From Gammaproteobacteria bacterium (GTDB lineage Bacteria > Pseudomonadota > Gammaproteobacteria > HK1), in assembly GCA_012103455.1 (NCBI GenBank), contig WLWT01000001.1, positions 3,913,288 to 3,977,287 on the forward strand: a stretch of DNA of 64,000 bases. Direction: 5' to 3'. This document shows, piece by piece, positions 51,718 through 59,367 of this stretch. Each line of letters opens with the position of its first letter. Position 1 is the first letter of the stretch. Below the pieces are notes generated by a model, which searched no databases, was not told the origin of the DNA, and saw only the letters and a list, made by a program, of their open reading frames with translations. Made by a program: the position numbers and the translations under genes.

Positions 51718-54700
51718 TTACATATTGCGCCGGTACTGGCCACCGACTTCGAATAACGCATCGGTAATCTGCCCGAGCGAGCAGTAGCGCACCGTTTCCA
51801 CCAATACCTCGAATACATTACCCCCGGCGATGGCCACATCCCGCAGGCGGCCAAGGGCCGCCCCGGCTTCTTTCGCATGAGTCTTTTGAAACACCCCAAG
51901 ACGGGCAATCTGGTTTTCTTTCTCCTCAGTGGTGGAACGGGCCAATTCCAGCGTTGTGGCGGCGCTAGGCGGCGCCGGATTCAAAAAAGTATTGACGCCG
52001 ATAATCGGCAGTGAACCATCGTGCTTGCGGTGTTCGTAGTCCATCGATTCATCTTGAATACGGCCCCGCTGATAACCGGTTTCCATCGCCCCCAGCACAC
52101 CACCGCGCTCGGAAATACGCTCGAATTCCTGCAACACCGCCTCTTCCACCAAATCAGTCAATTCCTCAATGATAAAACTACCCTGATTGGGGTTTTCACA
52201 CTTAGCCAGCCCCCATTCCCGGTTAATCACCAATTGAATAGCGAGCGCCCGGCGCACGGACTCGGATGTGGGCGTAGTTATCGCTTCATCATAAGCATTG
52301 GTATGCAAGGAGTTACAGTTGTCATAAGTGGCGATCAGTGCCTGCAAAGTAGTGCGAATATCGTTGAAGTCGATCTCCTGCGCATGCAGCGAACGGCCCG
52401 AAGTCTGAACATGATATTTGAGCTTTTGGCTGCGCTCGCCAGCGCCGTAGCGCTCGCGCATGGCGGTTGCCCAAATACGCCGCGCCACCCGGCCCAGCAC
52501 GGTGTACTCCGGATCCATGCCGTTGGAGAAGAAAAAAGAGAAATTCGCCGCGAAATCATCCACCTCCATAGCACGCGCCAGATAACTCTCCACGTAGGTA
52601 AAACCATTGGAGAGGGTAAGAGCCAATTGGGTGATGGGATTGGCGCCCGCCTCGGCGATGTGATAGCCGGAGATGGAAACGGAGTAGAAGTTACGCACCT
52701 TATGGGCGATGAAATATGCTTGAATATCGCCCATGACTTTGAGGCTGAACTCGGTGGAGAAGATGCAGGTATTCTGTCCCTGATCTTCTTTCAAGATATC
52801 GGCCTGCACCGTCCCGCGTACGTTGGCCAGCGCATAAGCCCGCACTTGCGCCAACTCTGCCTCATCCGGCGCCCGCCCGTGTTGCGCCTCGAACTTCGCC
52901 ACTTGCTGATCGATGGCCGTATTCAAGAACATGGCCAATAGGGTGGGCGCCGGGCCATTGATGGTCATGGATACGGAGGTATGCGGCGCGCACAGATCGA
53001 AGCCGGCGTACAGGGTACGCATATCGTCCAACGTGGCGATGGACACGCCCGAGTTACCCACTTTGCCATAAATGTCGGGGCGCTGATGCGGGTCGAAACC
53101 GTACAGGGTCACCGAGTCGAAGGCCGTGGACAGGCGCTTGGCATCGCTGTGTTCGCACAGCACATGAAAGCGGCGGTTGGTGCGCGCCGCATCGCCTTCG
53201 CCGGCAAACATACGCGACGGCTCCTCGCCCTCGCGCTTGAACTCGAACACACCGGCAGTAAACGGAAAACGCCCCGGCACATTCTCGAGCAGCAACCAGC
53301 GCAGCAAATCACCGTGGTCGTGATACTTGGGCAGCGCCACTTTGGCGATGGAGGAACCGGACAGGGATTCGTAACGAAGCGCCGTGCGCAGTGCCCGATC
53401 CCGTATCCGGGTGACGAACTCGCCGGCCTCATAACGCTCCACTAAGGCCGGCCATTCATCCAATAACCCTTGCGCCTCGGCGGTAAGCTGGCCGCTGCGC
53501 TCATCCGCCAAGGCCAGCAACGCGCTCGCGTCGTCGCCGCTTTGTGCCAGCATGCGGGCCGCTTCACGTAGCTGTTGCCGCTCCCGCGCCAGCAGGGCTT
53601 GCGCCTCTACATGCGCCCTGAAAGCGCGCACCGTTGCCGCGATTTCGGCCAGATACCGAATACGGTGACCCGGAATAATGGGCTGCGCCTTGGACGATTG
53701 ACGGCTAGATGATCGCTCCCCCTCGGGCCTAGGCAAATGCCCGCCGCGAAGATCCGCGCCTTTTGCCGCCAACGCATCGGTAAGGCCGTGATAAAGCGCG
53801 CTCACCCCAGCGTCATTGAAACGCGCCGCCACCGTGCCATACACGGGCATATCCGCCGTGCTGACAGCAAACGCCCCGGTGTTGCGCTGCACCTGCTTGC
53901 GCACATCGCGCAACGCATCCTCCGCGCCCTTGCGGTCGAACTTGTTGATGACCACCAATTGGGCGAAATCGAGCATGTCGATTTTCTCCAACTGACTGGC
54001 GGCGCCGAACTCCGGCGTCATCACATACACCGGGATATCCACCAGCGGCACGATAGCGGCATCGCCCTGGCCGATGCCCGGCGTCTCCACGATGACGAGA
54101 TCGAATCGCGCCATGCGGATCAGTGCGAGCACCGGCGCCAGCGCTGCGGGTACCTCGGCCCCCGAGCCGCGCGTGGCCAAGGAGCGCACGAAGATGTCGG
54201 CATGGTTGATCGCGTTCATGCGGATGCGATCGCCCAGCAGCGCCCCGCCCGTCTTACGCTTGGACGGATCCACCGCCAACACCGCGATGCGCAAACCGTC
54301 GCGGTGATCCAGCCTGAAGCGGCGGATCAACTCGTCGGTCAAGGAGCTTTTGCCAGCCCCGCCGGTGCCGGTGAGGCCCACCACCGGCGCGCCGCCAGCG
54401 GCACCGGCGGCACTCTCCAGCCGGGCCATCACGGTGGCCGGTGCCGCGCCTACCTCCAACGCCGTGATGGCGTGGGACAAAGCCAACCGGTCGCCCGCCG
54501 CCACGGCTTCGATACAGACGCCGGCGCGCGCAGCACGCTGGCAGTCCAGCCGCGCGATCATGTCCTCGATCATGCCCTTCAAGCCCAGCGACTGGCCGTC
54601 CTCGGGCGAGTAGATGCGTTCTACTCCGTAGTCATGTAATTGTTCGATCTCTCCAGGGATAATGACGCCACCACCACCGCCGAACACCCGTATATGGCCG

Positions 54701-54996
54701 CCACCACGCGCGCGCAACCTATCCACCATGTATTGAAAATACTCGACATGCCCGCCCTGATAGGAACTCACCGCGATGCCATCGGCGTCTTCGTCAAGCG
54801 CCGCGGTCACTATCTCCTCCACCGCCCGGTTGTGGCCCAGGTGAATCACCTCGGCGCCAGCGCTTTGCAGAATGCGGCGCATGATGTTGATCGACGCATC
54901 GTGCCCGTCGAACAGGCTGGCGGCGGTGACGAAGCGCGGCGGAACGCCAGGTGCGGCACCGGCGCAGGGCTTTGGTAAAGCGGCAGCTTCGGGCAT
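51718..54996 (-). CDS. icmF: Fused isobutyryl-CoA mutase (IcmF), copy 2
   Basis: 1092 aa with the same domains and motifs as copy 1: B12-binding D30-G-H-D33, G-protein P-loop 210-217 and mutase barrel. The substitutions against copy 1 concentrate in the linker between G-protein and mutase (VRAFRAHVEAQ, ARMLAQSGDDASALL), a region that probably tolerates change, while catalytic domains are nearly identical. A tract from ~53700 to the start is identical to copy 1 as far as I can compare. Both are divergent from their own regulator copy. Two active genes would double mutase dosage. Confidence 0.93.
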   Translation of the reverse strand: MPEAAALPKPCAGAAPGVPPRFVTAASLFDGHDASINIMRRILQSAGAEVIHLGHNRAVEEIVTAALDEDADGIAVSSYQGGHVEYFQYMVDRLRARGGGHIRVFGGGGGVIIPGEIEQLHDYGVERIYSPEDGQSLGLKGMIEDMIARLDCQRAARAGVCIEAVAAGDRLALSHAITALEVGAAPATVMARLESAAGAAGGAPVVGLTGTGGAGKSSLTDELIRRFRLDHRDGLRIAVLAVDPSKRKTGGALLGDRIRMNAINHADIFVRSLATRGSGAEVPAALAPVLALIRMARFDLVIVETPGIGQGDAAIVPLVDIPVYVMTPEFGAASQLEKIDMLDFAQLVVINKFDRKGAEDALRDVRKQVQRNTGAFAVSTADMPVYGTVAARFNDAGVSALYHGLTDALAAKGADLRGGHLPRPEGERSSSRQSSKAQPIIPGHRIRYLAEIAATVRAFRAHVEAQALLARERQQLREAARMLAQSGDDASALLALADERSGQLTAEAQGLLDEWPALVERYEAGEFVTRIRDRALRTALRYESLSGSSIAKVALPKYHDHGDLLRWLLLENVPGRFPFTAGVFEFKREGEEPSRMFAGEGDAARTNRRFHVLCEHSDAKRLSTAFDSVTLYGFDPHQRPDIYGKVGNSGVSIATLDDMRTLYAGFDLCAPHTSVSMTINGPAPTLLAMFLNTAIDQQVAKFEAQHGRAPDEAELAQVRAYALANVRGTVQADILKEDQGQNTCIFSTEFSLKVMGDIQAYFIAHKVRNFYSVSISGYHIAEAGANPITQLALTLSNGFTYVESYLARAMEVDDFAANFSFFFSNGMDPEYTVLGRVARRIWATAMRERYGAGERSQKLKYHVQTSGRSLHAQEIDFNDIRTTLQALIATYDNCNSLHTNAYDEAITTPTSESVRRALAIQLVINREWGLAKCENPNQGSFIIEELTDLVEEAVLQEFERISERGGVLGAMETGYQRGRIQDESMDYEHRKHDGSLPIIGVNTFLNPAPPSAATTLELARSTTEEKENQIARLGVFQKTHAKEAGAALGRLRDVAIAGGNVFEVLVETVRYCSLGQITDALFEVGGQYRRNM

Positions 54997-55055
54997 GGTG
55001 GGCGACTCCAGGACATAGCGGCAAGGCCGGGTCTAGCGCAGGGCAAGCTATCTCT

Positions 55056-55069
55056 CGTTTACGTAAACG
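55056..55069. promoter_or_regulatory. LiuR-type palindromic operator, copy 2
   Basis: CGTTTACGTAAACG again, identical in sequence and context to 43232-43245, between icmF copy 2 and liuR copy 2. Confidence 0.7.
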
Positions 55070-55112
55070 TCAATGTGTTACTTTACTTTCACCGTAAGAG
55101 TAGACCTACCCG

Positions 55113-55508
55113 GTGACCGCCACCCCCCTCATGGAAATCTTCAGCATCGGCGAGCTGTCGCGCGAATTCGCGGTCACGCCGCGCACTATACGATTCTATG
55201 AAGACCGCGGCCTGATAGCGCCGAGCCGGCGCGGCCAAACGCGGGTCTATTCGCCCAGGGACCGGATCCGCCTCAGGCTCATCTTGCGCGGCAAGCGCTT
55301 GGGCTTTTCCATCAGCGAGATCAGCGAAATCCTGGCTCTGTACGACGCGCCCCACGGTGAGGTGGGACAACTGTCGCGCTTCGTCGGCAAAATCCGCGAG
55401 CGCCGCCAGGCCCTGCGCAAGCAGGCGCAGGATATAGAGGCAGTCCTAAAAGAACTCGACTGCGTGGAACGCCGCTGTTTGGAACTGTTGCATCCCCGCA
55501 CTGGTTAA
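55113..55508 (+). CDS. liuR: MerR-family regulator, LiuR-type, copy 2
   Basis: 131 aa, identical in protein to copy 1. Here the regulator heads the full operon liuR - ivd - thiolase - acyl-CoA dehydrogenase - carboxylase beta - carboxylase alpha. Having two regulator genes and two operators should not change specificity but may change dosage. Confidence 0.87.
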   Translation: MTATPLMEIFSIGELSREFAVTPRTIRFYEDRGLIAPSRRGQTRVYSPRDRIRLRLILRGKRLGFSISEISEILALYDAPHGEVGQLSRFVGKIRERRQALRKQAQDIEAVLKELDCVERRCLELLHPRTG

Positions 55509-55532
55509 GCTCTGCACTGAAGATATTTACCC

Positions 55533-56705
55533 ATGCTCCCCAATCGACTACCGGCGATGAATTTCGGCCTAGGCGACACCGCCGATATGTTGCGCGACAC
55601 GGTCATGCGCTTCGCCGTCGACGAAGTGGCCCCGCGCGCGCCAGACATTGACCGCAGCAACGCGTTCCCCCTCGATCTGTGGCCGAAGATGGGCGCACTC
55701 GGGCTGCTGGGCATCACCGTGGAAGAAGAGTACGGCGGCACCGGACTCGGCTATCTGGAGCACGTGGTGGCGATGGAGGAAATCAGCCGCGCCTCGGCCT
55801 CGGTAGGCTTGAGTTACGGCGCGCACTCCAACCTCTGCGTCAATCAACTGCGCCGCAACGGCAGCGCTGCGCAACGCGCACGCTATCTGCCCAAGCTGAT
55901 GAGCGGCGAGCAGGTAGGCGCCCTCGCCATGAGCGAAGCGGGCGCCGGCTCCGATGTGGTGAGCATGCGCACCCGGGCGTACAAGCGCGGCGATCGCTAC
56001 CTCCTGAACGGCTCCAAGATGTGGATCACCAACGGCCCCGACGCCGACGTCCTCATCATTTACGCCAAAACCAAACCAGACGCCGGCCCGCGCGGCATCA
56101 GCGCGTTCTTAGTGGAGAAAAGCTTCGAGGGTTTCTACACCTCGCCGAAGCTGGACAAGCTGGGCATGCGCGGCTCCAACACCTGCGAACTGGTATTCGA
56201 CAACACGGAAGTGCCCGAAGAGAACCTGCTCGGCGTTGAACACGAAGGCGTGCGGATCCTGATGAGCGGCCTCGACTTCGAGCGCGCCGTGCTCGCCGCC
56301 GGTCCGCTGGGCATCATGCAAGCGTGCATGGACGTGGTGCTGCCGTACGTGCATCAGCGCACCCAATTCGGCCAAGCCATCGGCGCATTCCAGCTCATGC
56401 AGGGCAAGCTCGCCGATATGTACACCACCATGAATGCTTGCCGTGCTTATGTATACGCGGTGGCACAGGCCTGCGATCGGGGCGAGACCACCCGCCAGGA
56501 CGCCGCTGGCGCCATTCTCTACGCCGCCGAGAAAGCCACCTGGATGGCCTTGGAAGCGATTCAGGCGCTGGGCGGCAACGGCTATATCAACGACTTCCCC
56601 ACGGGCCGCTTGCTGCGCGACGCCAAGCTCTACGAAATCGGCGCGGGCACCTCGGAGATCCGGCGCCTGCTCATCGGCCGGGAACTGTTCGCGCAAACCA
56701 CTTAA
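55533..56705 (+). CDS. ivd: Isovaleryl-CoA dehydrogenase, copy 2
   Basis: 390 aa, same protein as copy 1 (base Glu250; LYEIGAGTSEIRR). It supplies 3-methylcrotonyl-CoA to the methylcrotonyl-CoA carboxylase encoded downstream at 59368 and 61152, so this copy is in the functional pathway context. MITE copy 8 follows the stop. Confidence 0.93.
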   Translation: MLPNRLPAMNFGLGDTADMLRDTVMRFAVDEVAPRAPDIDRSNAFPLDLWPKMGALGLLGITVEEEYGGTGLGYLEHVVAMEEISRASASVGLSYGAHSNLCVNQLRRNGSAAQRARYLPKLMSGEQVGALAMSEAGAGSDVVSMRTRAYKRGDRYLLNGSKMWITNGPDADVLIIYAKTKPDAGPRGISAFLVEKSFEGFYTSPKLDKLGMRGSNTCELVFDNTEVPEENLLGVEHEGVRILMSGLDFERAVLAAGPLGIMQACMDVVLPYVHQRTQFGQAIGAFQLMQGKLADMYTTMNACRAYVYAVAQACDRGETTRQDAAGAILYAAEKATWMALEAIQALGGNGYINDFPTGRLLRDAKLYEIGAGTSEIRRLLIGRELFAQTT

Positions 56706-56845
56706 GGGCATCTCTAACAATGCACTGTTTCCGCGCTTGCGGCGTCAGCGCCGTGCTCCAATCCTCAGGCATCACCTATACACTGCGGTGGTGCGCGCGG
56801 TGCTTCCTGGCACTCACGAAACAATGACTATTGTTAGAGGCGCCC
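56706..56845 (+). mobile_element. MITE family 1, copy 8 (140 bp)
   Basis: Duplicate of copy 4 with the same TTAA flanks (56702-56705 and 56846-56849). Copied as part of the 6.3-kb block and not by transposition. Confidence 0.93.
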
Positions 56846-56891
56846 TTAAGCGCGCCACATTTAGCAACTCAGTAGTTCGGGAACTGTAATC

Positions 56892-58088
56892 ATGTCGGAT
56901 GCGATCGTAATCACCGGTGCCGCCCGCACTCCCATGGGTGGATTCCAAGGCGCTTTAAGCCCCCTCAGCGCCTCCCAACTGGGCGCCGCCGCCATCAAAG
57001 CGGCCCTGGAGCGCTCATCCATGGAGGCCGGCCAAATAGATGCCAGCCCAATAGATGAAGTCATCATGGGCAACGTATTATCCGCCGGCCAAGGCCAGGC
57101 GCCGGCGCGCCAGGCCGCCATCGGTGCCGGTATTGGGCTAGCCACCGGCTGCACCACCATCAACAAGATGTGCGGCTCGGGCATGAAAGCGGTCATGCTG
57201 GCCCATGATCTGCTCAAAGCCGGCAGCAATCAGGTGATGGTGGCAGGCGGCATGGAAAGCATGACCAACGCGCCCTATCTGCTGGATAGCGCGCGAGGCG
57301 GTATGCGCATGGGCCATGGCAAAGTCATCGATCATCTGTTCCTGGACGGGCTGGAAGACGCTTATGACAAAGGCCGGTTGATGGGCTCGTTCGCCGAAGA
57401 CACGGCGCAGGCGTATCAATTCACCCGCGAAGCCCAGGATGAATTCGCCATCCGCTCCTTGAACCGGGCCAACGCCGCCATAGACGATGGCACCTTCGCC
57501 GCCGAGGTGGTGCCGGTCAGCGTTAAATCCCGCAAAGGTGAAACGACTATCGAGCACGACGAGCAGCCGGGCCAGGCCCGCATCGACAAGATCCCGGGCT
57601 TGAAGGCGGCTTTCCGCGCCGCTGGAACCGTTACGGCGGCCAATTCCAGTTCCATCTCCGACGGCGCTGCCGCCCTTGTGATGATGACGGAGGGCGAGGC
57701 GAAACGGCGCGGCATGGCACCACGGGCGCGCATCGTGGCGCACGCCTCCCATGCCCACGAACCAGCCTGGTTTACCACCGCGCCGGTGGGCGCAATCCGC
57801 ACGCTGCTGGACCAAACCGGCTGGCGTGCGGGCGAGGTGGATCTGTTCGAAATCAACGAAGCGTTCGCCTGCGTCACCATGGCCGCCATGCGCGATCTCG
57901 ACCTGCCAGCGGACAAAGTCAACGTACACGGCGGCGCTTGCGCGCTCGGCCATCCCATCGGCGCTTCCGGCACGCGCATCATCGTCACCTTGATGAACGC
58001 GCTGGACAAATACGATTTGAAGCGTGGCATCGCGGCGCTGTGCATAGGCGGCGGCGAGGCGACCGCTATTGCCATTGAGCGTCTATAG
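56892..58088 (+). CDS. Acetyl-CoA acetyltransferase (thiolase)
   Basis: 398 aa, full length. It catalyses thiolytic cleavage of acetoacetyl-CoA to two acetyl-CoA, or the reverse. Catalytic residues: Cys94 (NKMCGSGMKA), His in GGACALGHPIGASGTR, and Cys384 in ALCIGGGEA. It fits the end of leucine catabolism together with acetoacetyl-CoA synthetase (34574). The stop TAG lies within the first unit of a short tandem repeat. Confidence 0.93.
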   Translation: MSDAIVITGAARTPMGGFQGALSPLSASQLGAAAIKAALERSSMEAGQIDASPIDEVIMGNVLSAGQGQAPARQAAIGAGIGLATGCTTINKMCGSGMKAVMLAHDLLKAGSNQVMVAGGMESMTNAPYLLDSARGGMRMGHGKVIDHLFLDGLEDAYDKGRLMGSFAEDTAQAYQFTREAQDEFAIRSLNRANAAIDDGTFAAEVVPVSVKSRKGETTIEHDEQPGQARIDKIPGLKAAFRAAGTVTAANSSSISDGAAALVMMTEGEAKRRGMAPRARIVAHASHAHEPAWFTTAPVGAIRTLLDQTGWRAGEVDLFEINEAFACVTMAAMRDLDLPADKVNVHGGACALGHPIGASGTRIIVTLMNALDKYDLKRGIAALCIGGGEATAIAIERL

Positions 58089-58143
58089 ACCCCCGTAAAT
58101 ATAGACCCCGGAATATAGACCCCGTAAATATAGACCCCATAAA
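58084..58143. repeat. Four tandem ~15-bp units after the thiolase stop
   Basis: TATAGACCCC begins at 58084, 58100, 58114 and 58129 with small spacer changes (CGTAAA, GGAA, CGTAAA, ATAAA). The first unit contains the thiolase stop TAG, and a partial TAGACC occurs again just before the next start codon. Confidence 0.75.
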
Positions 58144-58156
58144 GCGAGCATAGACC

Positions 58157-59296
58157 ATGGTGCTCACCGAAGAGCAACAACTGATCCAACAGACGGCGCG
58201 CAACTTCGCCCAAGCGGAGTTGGCCCCGCATGCAGGGCAGTGGGACCGCGAGAGCCGCTTCCCGGCTGATGCTGTCAAACGCATGGGTGAGCTGGGCTTT
58301 CTAGGCATGATCGCGCCAGGCGAATGGGGCGGCGGCGGCGCCGATCAGGTCTCCCATGCACTCGCCTTGGAAGAGATCGCCGCCGGTGACGGCTCGTGCT
58401 CCACCATCATGTCGGTGCATAACTCGGTCGGTTGCATGCCCATCGCCGCGTTTGGCGACGATGAACAAAAGAGGCGTTTTCTGCGCCCCCTGGCCACTGG
58501 ACAAAAACTCGGCGCCTTCGCCCTCACTGAACCCCACGCCGGCTCCGACGCCAGCGCTATTCGCACGCGGGCCGAGTTCGACGGTCAGTGCTACACCTTG
58601 AACGGCACCAAGCAGTTCATCACCTCGGCGAAGAACGCCGATACGGTGATCGCTTTCGCCGTCACCGACGTGGGCGCGGGCAAGCGCGGCATCAGCGCTT
58701 TCATCGTGCCCACGGACGCACCCGGTTATAGGGTGAGCCGGCTCGAAAGCAAGCTGGGTCAACGGGCTTCCGACACGGCGCAGTTAACCTTCGACAACAT
58801 GCGTTTAACGCCGGCGCACCGCTTGGGCGAGGAAGGCCAGGGCTACCGCATCGCCTTGAGTAACCTTGAAGGGGGCCGCATCGGCATCGCCGCCCAGAGT
58901 GTGGGGATGGCGCGGGCCGCCTTGGCCGCCGCCCTCGCCTACGCCAAGGAGCGCAAAACGTTTGGCGAGCTACTGATCAAACACCAGGCGGTCGCCTTCA
59001 GGCTGGCGGATATGAGCACGCAAATCGAGGCCGCCCACCTGATGACATGCAATGCCGCCGCCCTGAAGGATCGCGGCGAACCGTGCCTAAAACAAGCCTC
59101 CATGGCCAAATTATTCGCCTCGGAAATGGCGGAAAAAGTATCCTCGGACGCGCTGCAAATCCACGGCGGTTACGGTTACGTCAACGGCTACCCGGTGGAG
59201 CGTATTTACCGCGACGTGCGCGTCACGCAGATCTACGAGGGGGCCAGTGATATTCAGCGCATGCTCATCGCCCGCGCCCTGGAAGAGGCCGATTAG
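58157..59296 (+). CDS. Acyl-CoA dehydrogenase (isobutyryl/short-branched-chain type)
   Basis: 379 aa. FAD-dependent alpha,beta-dehydrogenation of an acyl-CoA. The catalytic base is at the common site, Glu361 in IYEGASDIQR. Other motifs: FALTEPHAGSDASAIRTRAE, QFITSAKNADTVIAFAV, HGGYGYVNGYPVERIYRDVR. The first residues (MVLTEEQQLIQQTARNFAQA) are family-typical. Its sequence type fits isobutyryl-CoA or 2-methylbutyryl-CoA dehydrogenases, so with ivd it would cover valine or isoleucine as well as leucine. It is separated from the thiolase by the tandem repeat, with no obvious terminator. Confidence 0.88.
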   Translation: MVLTEEQQLIQQTARNFAQAELAPHAGQWDRESRFPADAVKRMGELGFLGMIAPGEWGGGGADQVSHALALEEIAAGDGSCSTIMSVHNSVGCMPIAAFGDDEQKRRFLRPLATGQKLGAFALTEPHAGSDASAIRTRAEFDGQCYTLNGTKQFITSAKNADTVIAFAVTDVGAGKRGISAFIVPTDAPGYRVSRLESKLGQRASDTAQLTFDNMRLTPAHRLGEEGQGYRIALSNLEGGRIGIAAQSVGMARAALAAALAYAKERKTFGELLIKHQAVAFRLADMSTQIEAAHLMTCNAAALKDRGEPCLKQASMAKLFASEMAEKVSSDALQIHGGYGYVNGYPVERIYRDVRVTQIYEGASDIQRMLIARALEEAD

Positions 59297-59335
59297 CGGG
59301 ATGCCGACTAGCGGGATATCGGCTAGCGGGGGCCG
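59291..59335. repeat. Three tandem ~15-bp units at the acyl-CoA dehydrogenase 3' end
   Basis: GATTAGCGGGATGCC (59291-59305), GACTAGCGGGATATCG (59306-59321) and GCTAGCGGGGGCCG (59322-59335). The gene's stop TAG is in the first unit, and each later unit repeats CTAG. Confidence 0.7.
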
Positions 59336-59367
59336 ATGAGCCGTCCGTTAACTTTTGGAGGGATCGG

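Larger units (their letters stand above)
51715..58011. repeat. 6.3-kb direct segmental duplication, copy 2
   Basis: Counterpart of 39891-46187. This copy continues naturally into the rest of the thiolase and the downstream carboxylase genes, so it is probably the parental locus, and copy 1 the derived one. Confidence 0.95.

Noticed and set aside
39891..58011. Assembly duplication as the explanation of the two 6.3-kb blocks
   Set aside because: The copies differ at clustered positions and have distinct, non-repeated flanks on both sides, which a simple assembly duplicate would not show. Long reads would settle it.
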